From the NCBI RefSeq assembly GCF_043290135.1, contig NC_134703.1, forward strand, positions 126,901,005-126,965,004: a DNA stretch of 64,000 nt, written 5' to 3'. Positions within the stretch are counted from its first letter, which is position 1, and each line of letters begins with the position of its first letter. The notes under the pieces were generated by a model. That model did not search any database, was not told the origin of the DNA, and saw nothing but the letters and a program-made list of their open reading frames with translations. Origin of the DNA: Rhipicephalus microplus (taxonomy: Eukaryota; Arthropoda; Arachnida; Ixodida; Ixodidae). Both the position numbers and the translations under genes were made by a program. Of this stretch, positions 13,366 through 26,119 are shown piece by piece.

Positions 13366-13755
13366 CCTCAGTGTTCCCCCGAGGGAAGCTGCGGGCAATC
13401 TTTTTCTCCATGCTTTCGCTAGCAAACAAATGTTTCGAACGCGGAACATCCCTTGATCGAGGTTACGTCGCGGTTCCGGCGTACATACTCACATACACAT
13501 GCGCGTCTCTCCTCGTTACCTGACAGCTGCGTGTTGCTCTCTCCACTTCTCTCCTATCACCTGCTTGCACCCGCTCCCCCATTGCGCATGCGCGGCGTCT
13601 CCCAAAGCCGACGTCTGATTATGAGTTTTTTTTTCATTGGAAGAACCGACTGCTCGTGCTCCACAGTCACTGGATCATGTCCATTGAGGTAGTTCCGGTG
13701 GGAGACTTCTCATGTGTGTCGTTGAGCCATGAAATTCGCAGCGTGCGCGTAAACT
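13366..13755. other. Spacer between inverted arms, right part
   Basis: No gene is seen. The end (13729-13757, GCAGCGTGCGCGTAAACTAAAA) matches the start of the F-family repeat at 36418-36440, so a short fragment of that repeat abuts element C. Confidence 0.45.
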
Positions 13756-13861
13756 AAAAAAAAATAGCCAAATCCCACGTACATTGGGAATCGGTGATAT
13801 GCGAAGCACGAATGAGGAATGTTTATATGTCACTTTAAATGCAGCTCAACGTTACGAGGTG

Positions 13862-14111
13862 ATTGATTGATTGATTGATTTGTGGGGTTTAACGTCCCAA
13901 AACCACCATTTGATTATGAGAGACGCCGTAGTGGAGGGCTCCGGAAATTTTGACCACCTGGGGTTCTTTAACGTGCACCCAAATTTGAGTACACGGGCCT
14001 ACAACATTTCCGCCTTCATCAGAAATGCAGCCGCCGCAGCCGGGATTTGAACCCGTGACCTGCGGGTCAGCAGCAGAGTACCTTGGCCACTTGACCACCG
14101 TGGCGGGGCAG
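13862..14111 (-). mobile_element. Full-length Ruka-like SINE with target-site duplication
   Basis: On the minus strand it begins with a tRNA-like head. The A-box region is GTGGTCAAGTGGCCAAGG, and the B-box region GGGTTCAAATCCC is near-perfect. A conserved body and an ATTG-repeat tail (13862-13880) follow. A 12-bp direct repeat CGTTACGAGGTG flanks it at 13850-13861 and 14112-14123, the mark of LINE-mediated insertion. Element B has no SINE at the matching place (around 11515-11530), so the SINE arrived after B and C separated. Confidence 0.85.
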
Positions 14112-15556
14112 CGTTACGAGGTGGAGCTAAATGAATCCGTACATGAATTCTATGTCATGATTCTCATGTTTGGATGCTTCGTTTACCTTCCTCATCCATT
14201 CACGTCATGTAATACCAAATTTAGTACATGTCGAGCTAGCGAAATGGCCGCTAGCCCGCTATGAGCGAGGTATGTTGTCATGTTATTACATGACACGCGC
14301 GTCAGGATTATGATGTTTCCACCAGTCATATACTTTCGTCATCCATTGACGTCCCATAACACCGAATTGGGTGTATGTGGAGTAAGTGAAAAGACCGCGA
14401 GCGCATCATGAAGGGCTCAATATACTACAATCTAGCGTTGACGCGCGCGCACGCTGGGACGCTGGGCACAGCGACGCTACGTTAGCAAAACGCGGGCACT
14501 CTATAGTCTGACGCCAAGCACGACCGGCACGACCAGCGTCCGTCGGCACGGCCAGACAGCAAATGGCGCGAAATGCGACGTGCTGCATTTCGCGTCGATG
14601 CATTACCCTGACAGCACTGCGTCTCCCTCTTTTCGTGGCGGAGGGACGCCGGACGCGCTGGAACGCGCATGCGTCAAAGCAACGCAGCGCGAAGTGCGTC
14701 TGCGAGTATATGACAAGACCGGCGCCTGGCGTGGCAACGCCGGTGACGCGACGAATTGAACGCCGCCAAGCAAGCGCACCATGCCACGTCGAAATGCATT
14801 GGCGCCCTGACTGTGGTATGTAGTCATGTTCTCACATGACACGCATCTCATGATTACCTTGTTTGCACCATGTCACATACCTTTTTCATCCATTGGCGTC
14901 ACGTTATACCATATTCAGCATATGTGAAGCTAGAGAAACGGCTGCGAGCGCATTATGAGTGTAGTATGTAGTCATGTTACATGGCACGCATGCCATGATT
15001 ATCAAGTTTGGGTGTGTCATTTGCCAATGTCGTCCGTTCACGTCACGTAATACCGAGTTTGGTACACGTGAAACTAGCGAGGCGGTCGCGAGCGCATCAT
15101 GAGTGTAGCATGTAGTCAAGTTGTTACATGACACGCATCTCATGTTTATCATGTTTGCACCAGTATCACACTTTCGTTATCTATTCACGTTCCGCAATAC
15201 CAAATTTGGTATAAGTGACGCTAGCAAAACAGCCGCGAGCGCATCACGAGCGTGGCATGTATATATTCATGCTTTTACATGACACGCATGTCATGATTTT
15301 AATGTTGGGGTAGGTCGCTTGTGTTCACTATGCAATGATGTCATACCATACCAATTTTGCAACGTGTCATGTGAACGAAAACCACCGCAAGAGCTTCAGG
15401 ACCATGAAATGTAAATCATGACATTCATGACATACATGTCATGATTTTAATGTCATGACTAGTCAAATATGTTCTTCATGCAGTCATGTTATGCCATACC
15501 AAGTTTGGCATCGATACCATTATTGGAACGCCAGGAAAACTAAATGTCGTAGGCAG

Positions 15557-15801
<245 letters not shown>

Positions 15802-15858
15802 TCAAACGACGAAAGTGTCTTTGGTTTTTGGTTTCAAAGAAGTGCTTCGCATTTATGA

Positions 15859-18800
15859 AAATTGTTTTAAGAGTGTTCAATCTTCTTACAAGTCTATTCG
15901 TTGTAAACTGTCCGATGCGTTGTATTGAGGATTTTATGAACATAATGTTATTACCTGATCAGCGTGAAATATATCGGATCACTACGTAATTTTCTTTCTA
16001 CTTTTTGGAAGTTTCGGCAATTCGAAATGTCCATGGCAATTTCGAGAAGTTGCCACGTTGCATTATCCTGCGGCACTTTCTCTCATTATATTTTGATTTG
16101 AGCCAGAAATCCAGAAACCTCGCACAATGCAAAGAATGAACGTGAAGCGCAAGGGTTGAAATGTCACAATTCAAAGCTTGTGGGCATTTTTCACCAGGGT
16201 TTTTTAAGTAAACGAATGCCCCATACATACGTCTGCTTGAAGAACACTTCCCTGATTTGATTCTTTTTTCAACCCACACAGCGACAGCACCGGCGCATCA
16301 ACACATCTGTGTCGTTTGAAATGCATTATGCCTTCCTCCTCAAAAGCATCTCGCGCTGACGGCCAGGATTTCCACGATTTTTTACCGTACACAGCAACGA
16401 CCCGCAGAAAATGTCCCAGGTCCGTCTTTGTTCACATCCCTTTCCGCAGACGACCAGTATACCAAGCAATTTAAAGGGAAACGCGTTTCTTTCGAAGCGA
16501 AACCTCGCTTTCCACTTGAAAGACTCCGAGTGAAAATTTTGTCCGCGACCATTCCGAAAAGACAGTGAGCGACTCAAGATACAGAATGAACACACATACC
16601 GCGAGTGAGAACTGTGTGGCGAGCACTTTTCTGCTTAAAATTCGCGCTCCCCCTCCGGCGACAGCCGTCACCCAGTCGAATCCGATGCCAAACCCTCTTC
16701 CTTCTCTCGCTCCATTCGAGTTGTCGACGAGGAAACGTTGTCCACTCACTGTCAAACAGCGCACAACGAGGCGTCGGACCATCCGGAAGCCAGTATTTGT
16801 TCTTCTCTTCTACATCGAGACGAGGCAGCCCCGCAGTACAAACACCGAGATACAGAAAACGACAAAGAAAGCGAAATCGAAACAATAAAAAAAAAGCAGC
16901 TCCCCGATTTGGAAGCACGGACGGACGCCTGGTGTCATTTCTTGACGGGAAGCAGTGACGAGGGGGCCGGCACGCACGGGTCCATTCCAGGGTAAGAGAG
17001 AGAGAGAAAGAGAGAGAGATGAGTCTGAGTGTGAGACAAAACGAAGCTGTCTGCTGAATTACAATCGCTACGCGAGAGAAGTCGGCGGTCGGGGATGGAG
17101 GAATAGCAAGCAGGCAGCTGGGACTGCGCAGGCTGCAGAGAGGACAACGAGAAGCGCGGATATGAAACAGGCTACGACACCGAATTAAACAGCGACGTCC
17201 AAGCGGAGTGACACTGCTTTCTGGGATGTATCCCTCTTATCTCCGGTTTCATGCTTCCACTTATGCTGGACCGCTTGACAGAGCAAAATCTTCTCTGTTC
17301 TTTTCTTGTTTGTTTGTGTTTTGTACGTATTTTTCTGAACAGTTTTCAGGCGACATCACTGAGTGCGACTGTTACTTAAGGCATGCGCTGTTGAAAATTT
17401 GGTGTGAGTATTAAAAAAAGAGCCGCACGGTTTCAAAAAAGTGAAAAAAAAACGACAAAGATGATCCACATTCGTTTGAAGAGTAGTGAAGAGTGAATAT
17501 ACATTAGGAAACGCTTTGAGAACGTGAAAATGATGAAAGTAGGATTATACCAAAAAGAGCACTTCCTGTTTCTCATTGTTGTTGTTTTTTTTGCACAGTA
17601 CGGTATTTCTAGCTCACCACTGTAAATTAGTGTGCATATGAAGAATGCTGGTATGAATGGTTTTGTTCACGCGTCTACCAGGCACATTAAGGCCAACGGT
17701 AAGTTATAAATGCAGTGATATTTCAGGGAAAAGCCGTTACAGGGCCTGCTTATGCACATAGTTGAAGTTAATCATAAGTAAAAGGTACTTGCACGATTCA
17801 TTATAAACTTTATGGTGTCAGACTTGAAAAGAGAAAAACGACATGCTCTATTTCCGTTCATTTGATTGCTTTGGTACAATCAAGGTGCTATTGCACCATC
17901 TCGCCAAGATAAGTTTCCTGTAACTCAGACTGCAAATTTTAGCTCAGTCTACAGCTTTTTCCCGCCTCAGAATATTTTTACTGCGTTACGCTCTGAAACA
18001 CATATGGTCTCTTATTTTTATTTCGTTGTAACAAACGCGACTCCACAACCTTGTCACAAAGTTTTTAACATCACCTTCACATTGCTGAAACGTTGTTCTA
18101 CAAGCTTGTACTGGCGCTCGCCATCTCCATGCAACAGGACTCAGGCCTAGGGCGACTACCCGACTTTGACTGCTGGGATCGTTACAAAAATCACTGTTAG
18201 CATTCGTACATTAAGAAAACTTTAATGTGTGTCTTTAACACCACCAATTACTGTGTCTGATGACACAGATGAAAATAACTTTGAACCCGGGGTGTCACTG
18301 AAACCAGCATTCGACTAGCACTATTGTATTCAAGGCTTGATTCAGTTCAGCTTACTGGCCCTCCTTTCTTTCCCTCGTACCCCTTTCGACACTTACCATT
18401 CCCTAATCTTTTCCTCAGCTTCAGAGAGAGTTTACGAACCATACACACGCTGAGGTAGACAGTCCCAGCATTGGAGAAGACTGGATCCCTTGTCGAAACC
18501 TTGGCTCCAGTGACACTTCACGTGCAGGAATTTTTCATAGTTTCAAGCTTCCATCTTGCTCTAAACTTTTAATCACAGTATTTTGAAATAAACATTTTCG
18601 CGGTCAAATATCTTCTATAGACTAATTGCGTAGCTGTTTGAGGATGATGTTAATTGCTTCCATCTAATTATACTTGTTGCCTAAAAGCTTTCACGAAATA
18701 TTGTTTGATGTTCAATGTAGCACAGCTATATGCAGTAGAATGTAAGAAATGGCCTGCTGTTTTTTCTAGTTTTATTTTGACCAATCAAGCGTTATTTCAA

Positions 18801-19253
18801 CAATATTTTTCTTTAGCCTTAAAAATGAGCAGATTATGCAAGGGTATCTTCGTATTACAGTTACATGAAATGCGGCCGCTGCTACTCAAAAACCAAAGAC
18901 CAAACGAAAAGGTGAAAATTTCAAAAAAAAAAAAAACCAAGCGACGGTCACCGAGGCGAAGGTATGCAAGTGAAGCAGGCTTGTAGGGACACAAAAAGTT
19001 CCGTGGCAGACTATAGGAGCCATCTGCCGTGAGTATTTCATGCAATGATTCGGAGACATCATGATAGCTGGTTACGCCTAACAAGGAGGATTGAAGGAGT
19101 CTGTATGACACGTGCAAACTGAATACTAGGGAAATTGGAATCATCTTAGCTGCGATGCTCATCTTGTTGATGGGGGCAATGTACTACGTACACTGCATCA
19201 TAGACCGTACCCTGATGAATGAAGAAGCACGTACTTTCGAGTTCGTCTGCTAG
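15859..19253. other. Low-repeat region, no gene identified
   Basis: Overlapping open frames on both strands at 16326-16995 coincide with slightly GC-rich DNA, but none shows a family motif. A GA-rich run lies at 16993-17020 and A-rich runs near 17425-17450 and 18921. I see no splice-bounded exon I would defend and no repeat copy shared with the rest of the window. Confidence 0.4.
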
Positions 19254-19990
19254 GTCTTTAAAGGGACACTAAAGTCAAATAATAATTTACATCGGAGTAA
19301 AAGCTCAATCTATGACAACATCTAAAACGACAATATTATCAACAACAGTGCGCTACTTGCCGAAAAAGTAAGGTATAAATGCACAAGAACACAAGCGCCG
19401 CAGTAGGACATTTTCAAAATGATCCTGATGACATCAGACGGACCGCCTTCAATTAATCTCTTGTAATCGAACTAACTGCACTAAACAAAGAACCTCACGT
19501 ACATCAAGAGACTCAATTGCTTCTTGTTAATTTCTGTTTGATTCACGAAAAAAAAAAACTGCTGGGACGTTACTATGGGTAATAGCGCGAGTGGTTCCAA
19601 AATTAATTTTTTGCATGGTTACCCGGGACAGGTGGTGCTATCTAACGGGCGCAGTTGAACCAAAAACGTCTACGATCTCGACCCAATGGCGGGAAAATGA
19701 TCAATGGCTGCATTGCTGCTGTGGCTCCCGCTGCTTTCGGTCTGCTGCTATAAAGCCGGGCAACGCTGTGCATGGCAACAGTGACGTGATCCGGTCTGGT
19801 TGGTCCGCTTCTAGAGGCGGGTAATTCGAAGTCCTATGTAATGAAGCCCTAACCCTATGCGCAGCACTAAGACGTGATTTTATTTTGAAATAGGCTCTTC
19901 CTTGGCACCAAAGTAACACTATGACGTTTCTGGACCACCATTTCAACAATCAACGTTGACTTAATAGTTGCCTTTACTGCCTCTTTAAGC
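19254..19990 (+). mobile_element. Element G: non-autonomous TIR element
   Basis: The left end is TCTTTAAAGGGACACTAAAG and the right end is TTTACTGCCTCTTTAAG, an imperfect inverted repeat beginning CTTTAAAG. The interior includes CTACTTGCCGAAAAAGTAAG and AATGGCGGGAAAATGATCAATGG, which I recall from a common tick repeat. No transposase frame is present. Its TIR resembles that of element H (53224-53826), which points to related mobilising machinery. The superfamily cannot be fixed without the target-site duplication and an autonomous partner. Confidence 0.55.
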
Positions 19991-20254
19991 ATGCATTAGT
20001 TACTAAATTTATCACAACTGGGTTTTAAAGCGTGCGAACGTTGGCGAATCTATCCTGCCTCTTTCATTTATTGCCTATCTTAAAAAATATAATGAGATTG
20101 CTGTTTTGAAATAAATTGTGGGATATAAAACATGCTCCGAACCTGAAAACCTGTTTTCACGTCCGGGCGTAACTTGAAGGAAAACTTCTGATGATACTCG
20201 CTTCTCCACATAAAGGGTGCATTTGCAGAAAAGCCCGCTTTACAAAAAAAAGTC

Positions 20255-20766
20255 TTTTAGGAGCGAAGCTTCTTAAGGCGTGGGCTGTGCGTCCCCTGTA
20301 TGTAGCCACCTCTCGTTCAGTTCTAAGTATTACGCTAGCCACCGCCCGATCTAAAGGGTACAGCCATATCCATCCGTCCATCCATCCATCCATCCATCCA
20401 TCCATCCATCCATCCATCCATCCATCCATCCATCCATCCATCCATCCATCCATCCATCCATCCATCCATCCATCCATCCATCCATCCATCCGTCCGTCCG
20501 TCCGTCCGTCCGTCTGTCCAAAAGATGCAAGATGTTATAAACTAGACGGCGGTACGTGTAGTTGATTATGAAAGATGCGAGGTGTTATAAAATAGGAATG
20601 ATGCCACATATGGCGCGTGTCATCGTTCGATATAGTGTGGCGACGTACGCTAGGGGGAGCGTTGCAATAAAATCGAGTGGGCAAAATGTACGGAGGATTC
20701 ATGGTTTACCAGGTTTACCTCCGGAGCTTCGCCCACTCATCATCATTCACTTCGTGGATATGGCGG
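20255..20766 (+). mobile_element. Element E: repeat with CCAT array
   Basis: It begins with AGGAGCGAAGCTTCTTA (20259-20275) and has the inverted match CCGGAGCTTCGCCC (20721-20734) near its right end. That is followed by CACTCATCATCATTCACTTC and GTGGATATGG. The right boundary sequence recurs at both outer ends of the F cluster (35419-35455 inverted, and 36988-37025). The middle holds the CCAT/CCGT array and two GATGC(A/G)AG(A/G)TGTTATAAA direct repeats (20524 and 20574). No coding capacity is visible. Confidence 0.6.
20366..20515. repeat. (CCAT)n-(CCGT)n microsatellite
   Basis: About 125 bp of CCAT followed by about 25 bp of CCGT. Its translation gives repeated HPSI or MDGW, which is not a protein signal. 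Confidence 0.96.
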
Positions 20767-21476
20767 CATTTTTTTGTGTATTTGGTAAATACATTCACGG
20801 ACGTACGTTTGTTCTCATCCATGGAAAACATATTGCACACCATCATGGGTGGTGGGGGGCTGTGTATTGAATGCTGATGATGAGGAATATTTTTACAGCC
20901 GCAGATATGTGAAAGCTACTGCGACTCTAATGGCGCACATTTTTTGTGCATGATTCCGCACGAGCAAACGCAATGCGTTCAAGACGTTGTAGCGGGCGAT
21001 GACACCGGTGATCGCGATAATTCTATTTGTGTGCGCATACCAATTCGTATGCCGAGGCGCACGGCGCAGACGCGGCCAATATGCCTCACGTTATCTCCGG
21101 AGGGCCGCGAAAGATACGCAGCCACGCCCCTTTCGGTTGTCGCTGTCGAAGCCTGTTTTTCTTGGAAAAATAAACTAGTCTTGTCCTAAACGTCAAGGAG
21201 TGTAGGTGTCTTCTTTTCGCGCCTCCGTGGGGCGAGTACGCTACAACGTGATAAGCGTGAATTTGCACGCCAGACACGAGTGCTTTGAAACACAGAAAAG
21301 CGTCAGCATAAACGGTACTCTGAAAATTCGATGCGTTACTTCCGCGCTTTTGTAGCGACGGGCAATGTTTGACGTGGCAACGGTAGACAGGTAAGCAAAA
21401 CACGTGTAGTATGGCGTAAAAGAAATCTGCACAACTAATATATACAGTCGATGGCAGAAAGGGGTGGTGGTTGCCG
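20767..21476. other. No recognisable feature
   Basis: No repeat pair and no coding motif. The AAATAAAC at 21166-21173 is not a supported polyadenylation site without a gene. Confidence 0.4.
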
Positions 21477-21543
21477 TGATGATGATGTTGATGTGTGGGG
21501 TTTAACGTCGCAAAACCACTATACGATTATGAGAGACGCCGTA
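21477..21543 (-). mobile_element. Ruka-like SINE, 3' fragment
   Basis: GATGATGTTGATGTGTGGGG and TTTAACGTCGCAAAACCAC, then GATTATGAGAGACGCCGTA, match the tail and body of the copies at 13862 and 40133. The tRNA head is missing, so it is 5'-truncated. Confidence 0.7.
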
Positions 21544-23689
21544 TATAGTCCAGGGGGCTGCTGACGAAAGCCTGCATGCCTTCACGTGGACAACGGCCTC
21601 CTTCTACAGGCAGCAACAAAAGCAGACGGATGTTTAACGCAACGTGTGAACACTAGAATTACACTGACTAGTAAGATATTAATACAGCGATTATAATAAC
21701 TATTGCAAAAAACAATGCACAGGTAATATTTCAAAATACACTCGTTCGCGCATTACACGCCAAGCGGTGAAAAGGACAGCTTAAGAATGGCGACAGTATG
21801 CATGGATTGTTTGAGGCATATACAAAATTTGACACATACAATAAACGCGTAAAAAAGAAACTTTCCCTATGAATGATTCTCATCCCAAGATATCTGCACC
21901 AATTTGAAACGTGGTCATTGAATCCGGGATATTTCTTTGATCATCTGTTAATGGATGGTCGGACAGAAGTTTCCCCCATTCAGATGGTGCTACACACCGT
22001 CATCTTCCAGCACAGACGCGTGGAACCGAAACGTATAGTTCACATTTTAAACAGCGACTCCTATAGTTACACGCACTATCAGTCCTTCCTATCGTGGGAA
22101 GAACTGAAAAAAAAAAATGCTGTATGGACGTAGATCTCCTTCTGTTCCGAGGCCTTGATTAATGCGCAAAGGAAACGCGCTACGCACAGGCCTCTGTGTG
22201 TCGTGCTCTGTGGAGCACGCTATCAAAAGCGGTGGCGGTAGAGGTGTAATGTCGCAAGGCGTCGCCCGTGACGAGCGACGCAGCACCTGAGGGAGGAACG
22301 TCGACGCGTCACCCCTCGCGGGTTCTTTCAGCGCCGTGGAAATGAGAGAACTGGAACCCCTGCCGCGAACTCTGTTAAGCCTAATGCACCCGTAATGCAC
22401 CGCGCGACTTCCGCCTCGAAAGCAGAAGCGCGCCGGTTCGTTTTCTCTTCCCCTTTGTCCCCTTCGACCCATCTTCCTTATACGGAGGGGAATCCGCGTA
22501 TTCTCGCTTCCTCACACTTCCGTGAAACCTCTTCGTAAAAAACTTTTCGGAGCTTATTTTTCTATATATATTTTTTACTCTACACTCCTCACCGAGATGT
22601 ACAAGCCGTCACTCCCTTGTTTTCCCCATCTACACATTCCCTAATCGGAAAACCTCCATCACCCTCGCGCTCCTTTGCACGCTGGTTCACGGTGCAATGA
22701 AGGAAAGGTTAGGAAGATAGGAGGAGGAGTTAGGTTGGTAGGGAGTGGGAATCCTTTTGTTTCATGGTCGACGTGAGCTCCATATGCGCGCTCTTTCCAT
22801 GGCCACCCTCGTTCACGCTGGGGTTTCCGATGCTCATCTACCCGCGGGAAGACAAAGTCACGTCCAGGCAAGTGCAGCTTCCCTTCCCCCTTTTTCCTTT
22901 CGGCGAGCAGCTCGCTCACCTTTCCAGCTTTTACGATGACAGGGTCGTCTTTATTCTGAGCCACCGTCGCTTTGGTGTGGGGGATGTCTCCTCGCCGCGG
23001 ACAGGAGCGAGTCGTCACCCGCTACGCGCGCCCGTAAAAGGGAGAAGGGAAAAGGTGTTAAGCGTAAGTTAGTGTAGGCATGTACTCACGCAGAGGGAGA
23101 AATATTTCGTGTTTCTGAGCGGAAGAGATGTCGTTTTTCACCCGCCATTCAGAGGTTCCGACGAGTGAGACGAAAGGAAGAGAAATGCGTACTTCGCGGG
23201 TCTGCGAAAAGACTATACACGCTGCTGTGGAGGGGCTTTGCGTGAGTATTCCTGGTATCTGCGAGTTATTAATCAGGGCGCCGAATATGTCTTACCTTTC
23301 AGCGAGCTTATTCCGTGCGTCGGAGAACATGTGTCGTGGAGATAACGTGCCAGCTCAGCCGTACTAAGCATATTCTTTTCAAGACAAGTGCGTCGGGAGA
23401 GTGGTGTTGGGCACCTGTTGTTTTGCCTGGGATTCAGGTTGCGAGTATCCGTCATGTAGGGGTGAAACTTCGGGCGTCGAGTTCTATAGGTTTCGTACGA
23501 ATAGTTCTTGTCAGGTGTCTGATTTCAATATCTAGTGACAAAAGGGAATGTGTTTTTTAGGAATCATAAAGGAAATGAACATTCGAGCTTGTTCATCATG
23601 CCTATTTCATTTTAAACTCTCCCCTTGAGACAAAGCATTCCTCGAACTTGAGAATTCCTAATTTAGCGATAATTTCCTTTCGCTTCTAT
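21544..23689. other. No gene identified; GC-rich middle
   Basis: Positions about 22140-23070 are GC-rich with overlapping frames on both strands, the longest being 119-127 codons on the minus strand. None carries a recognisable domain. The rest is mixed AT-rich DNA with no repeat partner in the window. Confidence 0.4.
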
Positions 23690-23834
23690 ATTAGGAGAGA
23701 GAGAAGAAGAAGAAGTAGTAGAAGGAAAAAAATATAAGAAAGGTAGGCAGGTTAACTAGACTAAGTCCAGTTTGCTATCCTACATGAGGGAGAGGGGAAT
23801 GATGGAGAAAAAGGGAGAGGGAGAGAGAGAGACA
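23690..23834 (-). mobile_element. R1/I-like LINE 3' UTR fragment
   Basis: On the plus strand it reads GTAGGCAGGTTAACTAGACT, then CAGTTTGCTATCCTACA. The reverse complement corresponds to the GTGTAGGGTAGCCAACCGG and TCTGGTTAACCTCCCTGCC blocks of the LINE 3' UTR at 57898-57950, and a third copy is at 42800-42905. It is flanked by GA-rich tracts, as those 3' UTRs are CT-rich on the sense strand. Only the untranslated end is present. Confidence 0.6.
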
Positions 23835-23993
23835 TGCCTAATATTGCAAGGGAGGTGGGGCACATTCGATTAAAAATTTCGCAGGTGCAACGTTGAGGCA
23901 GAAAGCACAAGACCGGGTTGATTGGTGGATTATAGGAGAAGTTCTTGCCCTGCAGTGGGCGTAGTCAGGATGGTGATGCTGATGACGAATATT
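23835..23993 (+). mobile_element. RTE-type LINE 3' end fragment
   Basis: One frame reads QKAQDRVDWWIIGEVLALQW and then a stop, followed by TCAGGATGGTGATGCTGATG. This matches the C-terminal end and the GATG-rich tail of RTE LINEs, and parallels the minus-strand RTE at 57413-58320 (IMGEAYVLQRAW, then a stop). Upstream codons (RW...D) are frameshifted. It is a dead 5'-truncated fragment. Confidence 0.65.
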
Positions 23994-24171
23994 GCAACTA
24001 ATGCACAAACCAAATTTCTGAGCTGCAGTGTACTGTAATGTTATGTCTGTAGCGTGTTTTTCCCATTTCATTGAAGGCTAACACCTGAAGAGTTTGCATA
24101 AGCGCAAGACACGCGTTACCTGTTTGATAATAGGCATTCAAACACTTGGGTGCGAAGTTGCCTTTAGGATT

Positions 24172-24195
24172 GTATACTGTATATATACAGTATAC
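24172..24195. repeat. 24-bp perfect palindrome
   Basis: GTATACTGTATA is followed at once by its reverse complement, with no spacer. It is AT-rich, so chance is not excluded. Confidence 0.8.
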
Positions 24196-24429
24196 GATTC
24201 TTTTGATTTCAGCAGGAATATTGCTGTTTCATGCAATTACATCTTTATGAATTGACGTATATTTCATATTGGGAGAGAAATAAAAAACGAAGACCCTGTA
24301 ATACATCTTTCTTCAGTGATTCCTAGCTAGGAGAATTTTTTACGGCCTTAGGTAAAAAGCTTTGTGGATGAGCCGTCCAATTCTCTACACCACCCTTCTA
24401 ACTTCTCAAAGCTTCTCTTCCCACTCATT

Positions 24430-25030
24430 CCCTGGCGGCATGGAGGTATTCGCTACAGCGACTCACAACTGCGAGCGCTACCATCCTGAAGCACGCTTCT
24501 ATTTGCGGTTGCCGCCTTTGTGCCGCAGAGTTTGCACACGACTTGCGCATGAAAGGAAGTCGGCCGACAGCACTTCTTACCCGCGTGTGACGGCGGCGTT
24601 TCGCGGCGACCGGAAGCGGAACATGATCTGCGGGAGAGGAGGCGGAAGGGGGAGAGAAAGCGGAAGCGAGCAGCGGAAGTGGTCGGAAGAAAACGCCCGC
24701 CGAACGAAGCCTCGCCTTCCTTCTTCGCTCTCTGTCTTTCACTCACTCTTTCTCTCTATCACGTTTTATTTTGCGTTATTGTATCGCTCCAGAGCGGTGC
24801 ATAGGGTAGAGCCCCGGTAATGCCTCCCGGTTTCCGGTACGCCCCATCACGCCCAGATCAGGACCGGTCGCTGCTGTGGCGGCACTGGCCTCCCCGGCCG
24901 GACCGGGGTTTCCTTCTGCAACGCGCTCCGTGCTTTCTTGCTGTGTCACTCGTCGGCCTGAATCTCTCTTGGGGCAACCGCGACGCTTCAACGCGCTATC
25001 TTTCGCAGTCTTCAACAGAGGAAAATCGTT
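24430..25030 (+). promoter_or_regulatory. GC-rich island with clustered ETS-like sites
   Basis: CGGAAG occurs five times within 80 bp, at 24611, 24643, 24661, 24674 and 24684. One of them is in the stronger form ACCGGAAG. Clusters of this motif mark many CpG-type promoters bound by GABP/ETS factors. A 70-codon frame starts at ATG 24820 (MPPGFRYAPSRPD), but it shows no domain, and an opposite-strand frame is equally open. This may be a promoter with a 5' exon, on either strand. The call rests on motif density only. Confidence 0.3.
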
Positions 25031-25032
25031 GA

Positions 25033-26119
25033 TACGGTAGTTTAACTACAACTTTCGGATTGTAAGGCTCATGCGAGCACTAGATGCAGGTCAACGAATC
25101 TATTTTTCGAGCCGTAATAACTGAAAGCCTAATTAAACAGACTGTTTTGTGAGCAACATCGTTGTTCCGCAAGGAGCAAGCGTAACATCTGTAGTTCGAA
25201 GCCACAACAAAACCCACGAGGATTTCTGAGGAAATCTTGCGGCTTTAGAAAAATCCCTCCTGCTCCCGGGATCCAACTCTGGAAGAATGCCCTAATGGGA
25301 TGACCGCTTTTCAACTTGAGGCAACCGTGAAGGTTGGCAAAAATGTAAGCACGACGGCGAATTATTTCTCAACTCGATGTACATACACCAAAAATGTTAC
25401 CCCACCATTGTTACGACGTATTGTCATAGTGTCAACTACATACAATCACACTCAACCGAAACGAAAGAATCAGTTTTCTAAACCTTGATGTAGTCTCCTC
25501 TATGAAGGGTAGCTGTCACTAAGGGAGCCAAGTATATTTGTCAAGGCTCGCAGCGAGATTGGACGCATATCGAAGTTGCATTCATCTCACGTAAACCACA
25601 TTTTCATAACTTTATTACATATAAAGCCATTGTAAGGCACCTTAACGATGATGCTACAATCGATTTTTTAATGGGTAATAGCGCTTCTTTAAAACCCGCA
25701 CTTAGCTGTTGTTTCGAAGAAGGGCTGTTACAATCACGTCCTAGCATATTCCGGTTTAGAAAGACAAAATAGATGAGCTGATATAATGGCCGGAAGTAAC
25801 TTTTTCTAGCAAGCTACTGTGCTCTCTGGGAAGGGCGAGAAATAAAGAAATTAAAAAAATGACGCAGACGGCAAGAAAAGGATTACAAAAAAAGGTTCAC
25901 TCAAACCTATAGGTAGTATGTTTGGCCAGGTAAGAAAGCAAAACGGGTGCACCTTCTTGTCTGGCTGACTGTATACAGCAGCCAAGTTAACAATTCATTC
26001 GTCTCCAGGTAAGAAATGCGCATACCTAATATACTCACTTTGTTACGAAGTAAGATGGTGTATTGACGAAGGAAGGGCAATGTAGAAAAAAAAATGGGAG
26101 TAAGAACTTAAGGACCAGC
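25033..26119. other. No recognisable feature
   Basis: AT-rich. I see no repeat partner in the window and no coding signal. Confidence 0.4.

Noticed and set aside
20157..20565. MDGW and HPSI repeat frames
   Set aside because: Translation of the CCAT microsatellite in element E.
22659..23018. 119-codon minus-strand frame starting MTTRSCPRRGDIPH
   Set aside because: No domain, the opposite strand is equally open, and there are no flanking splice or promoter signals.
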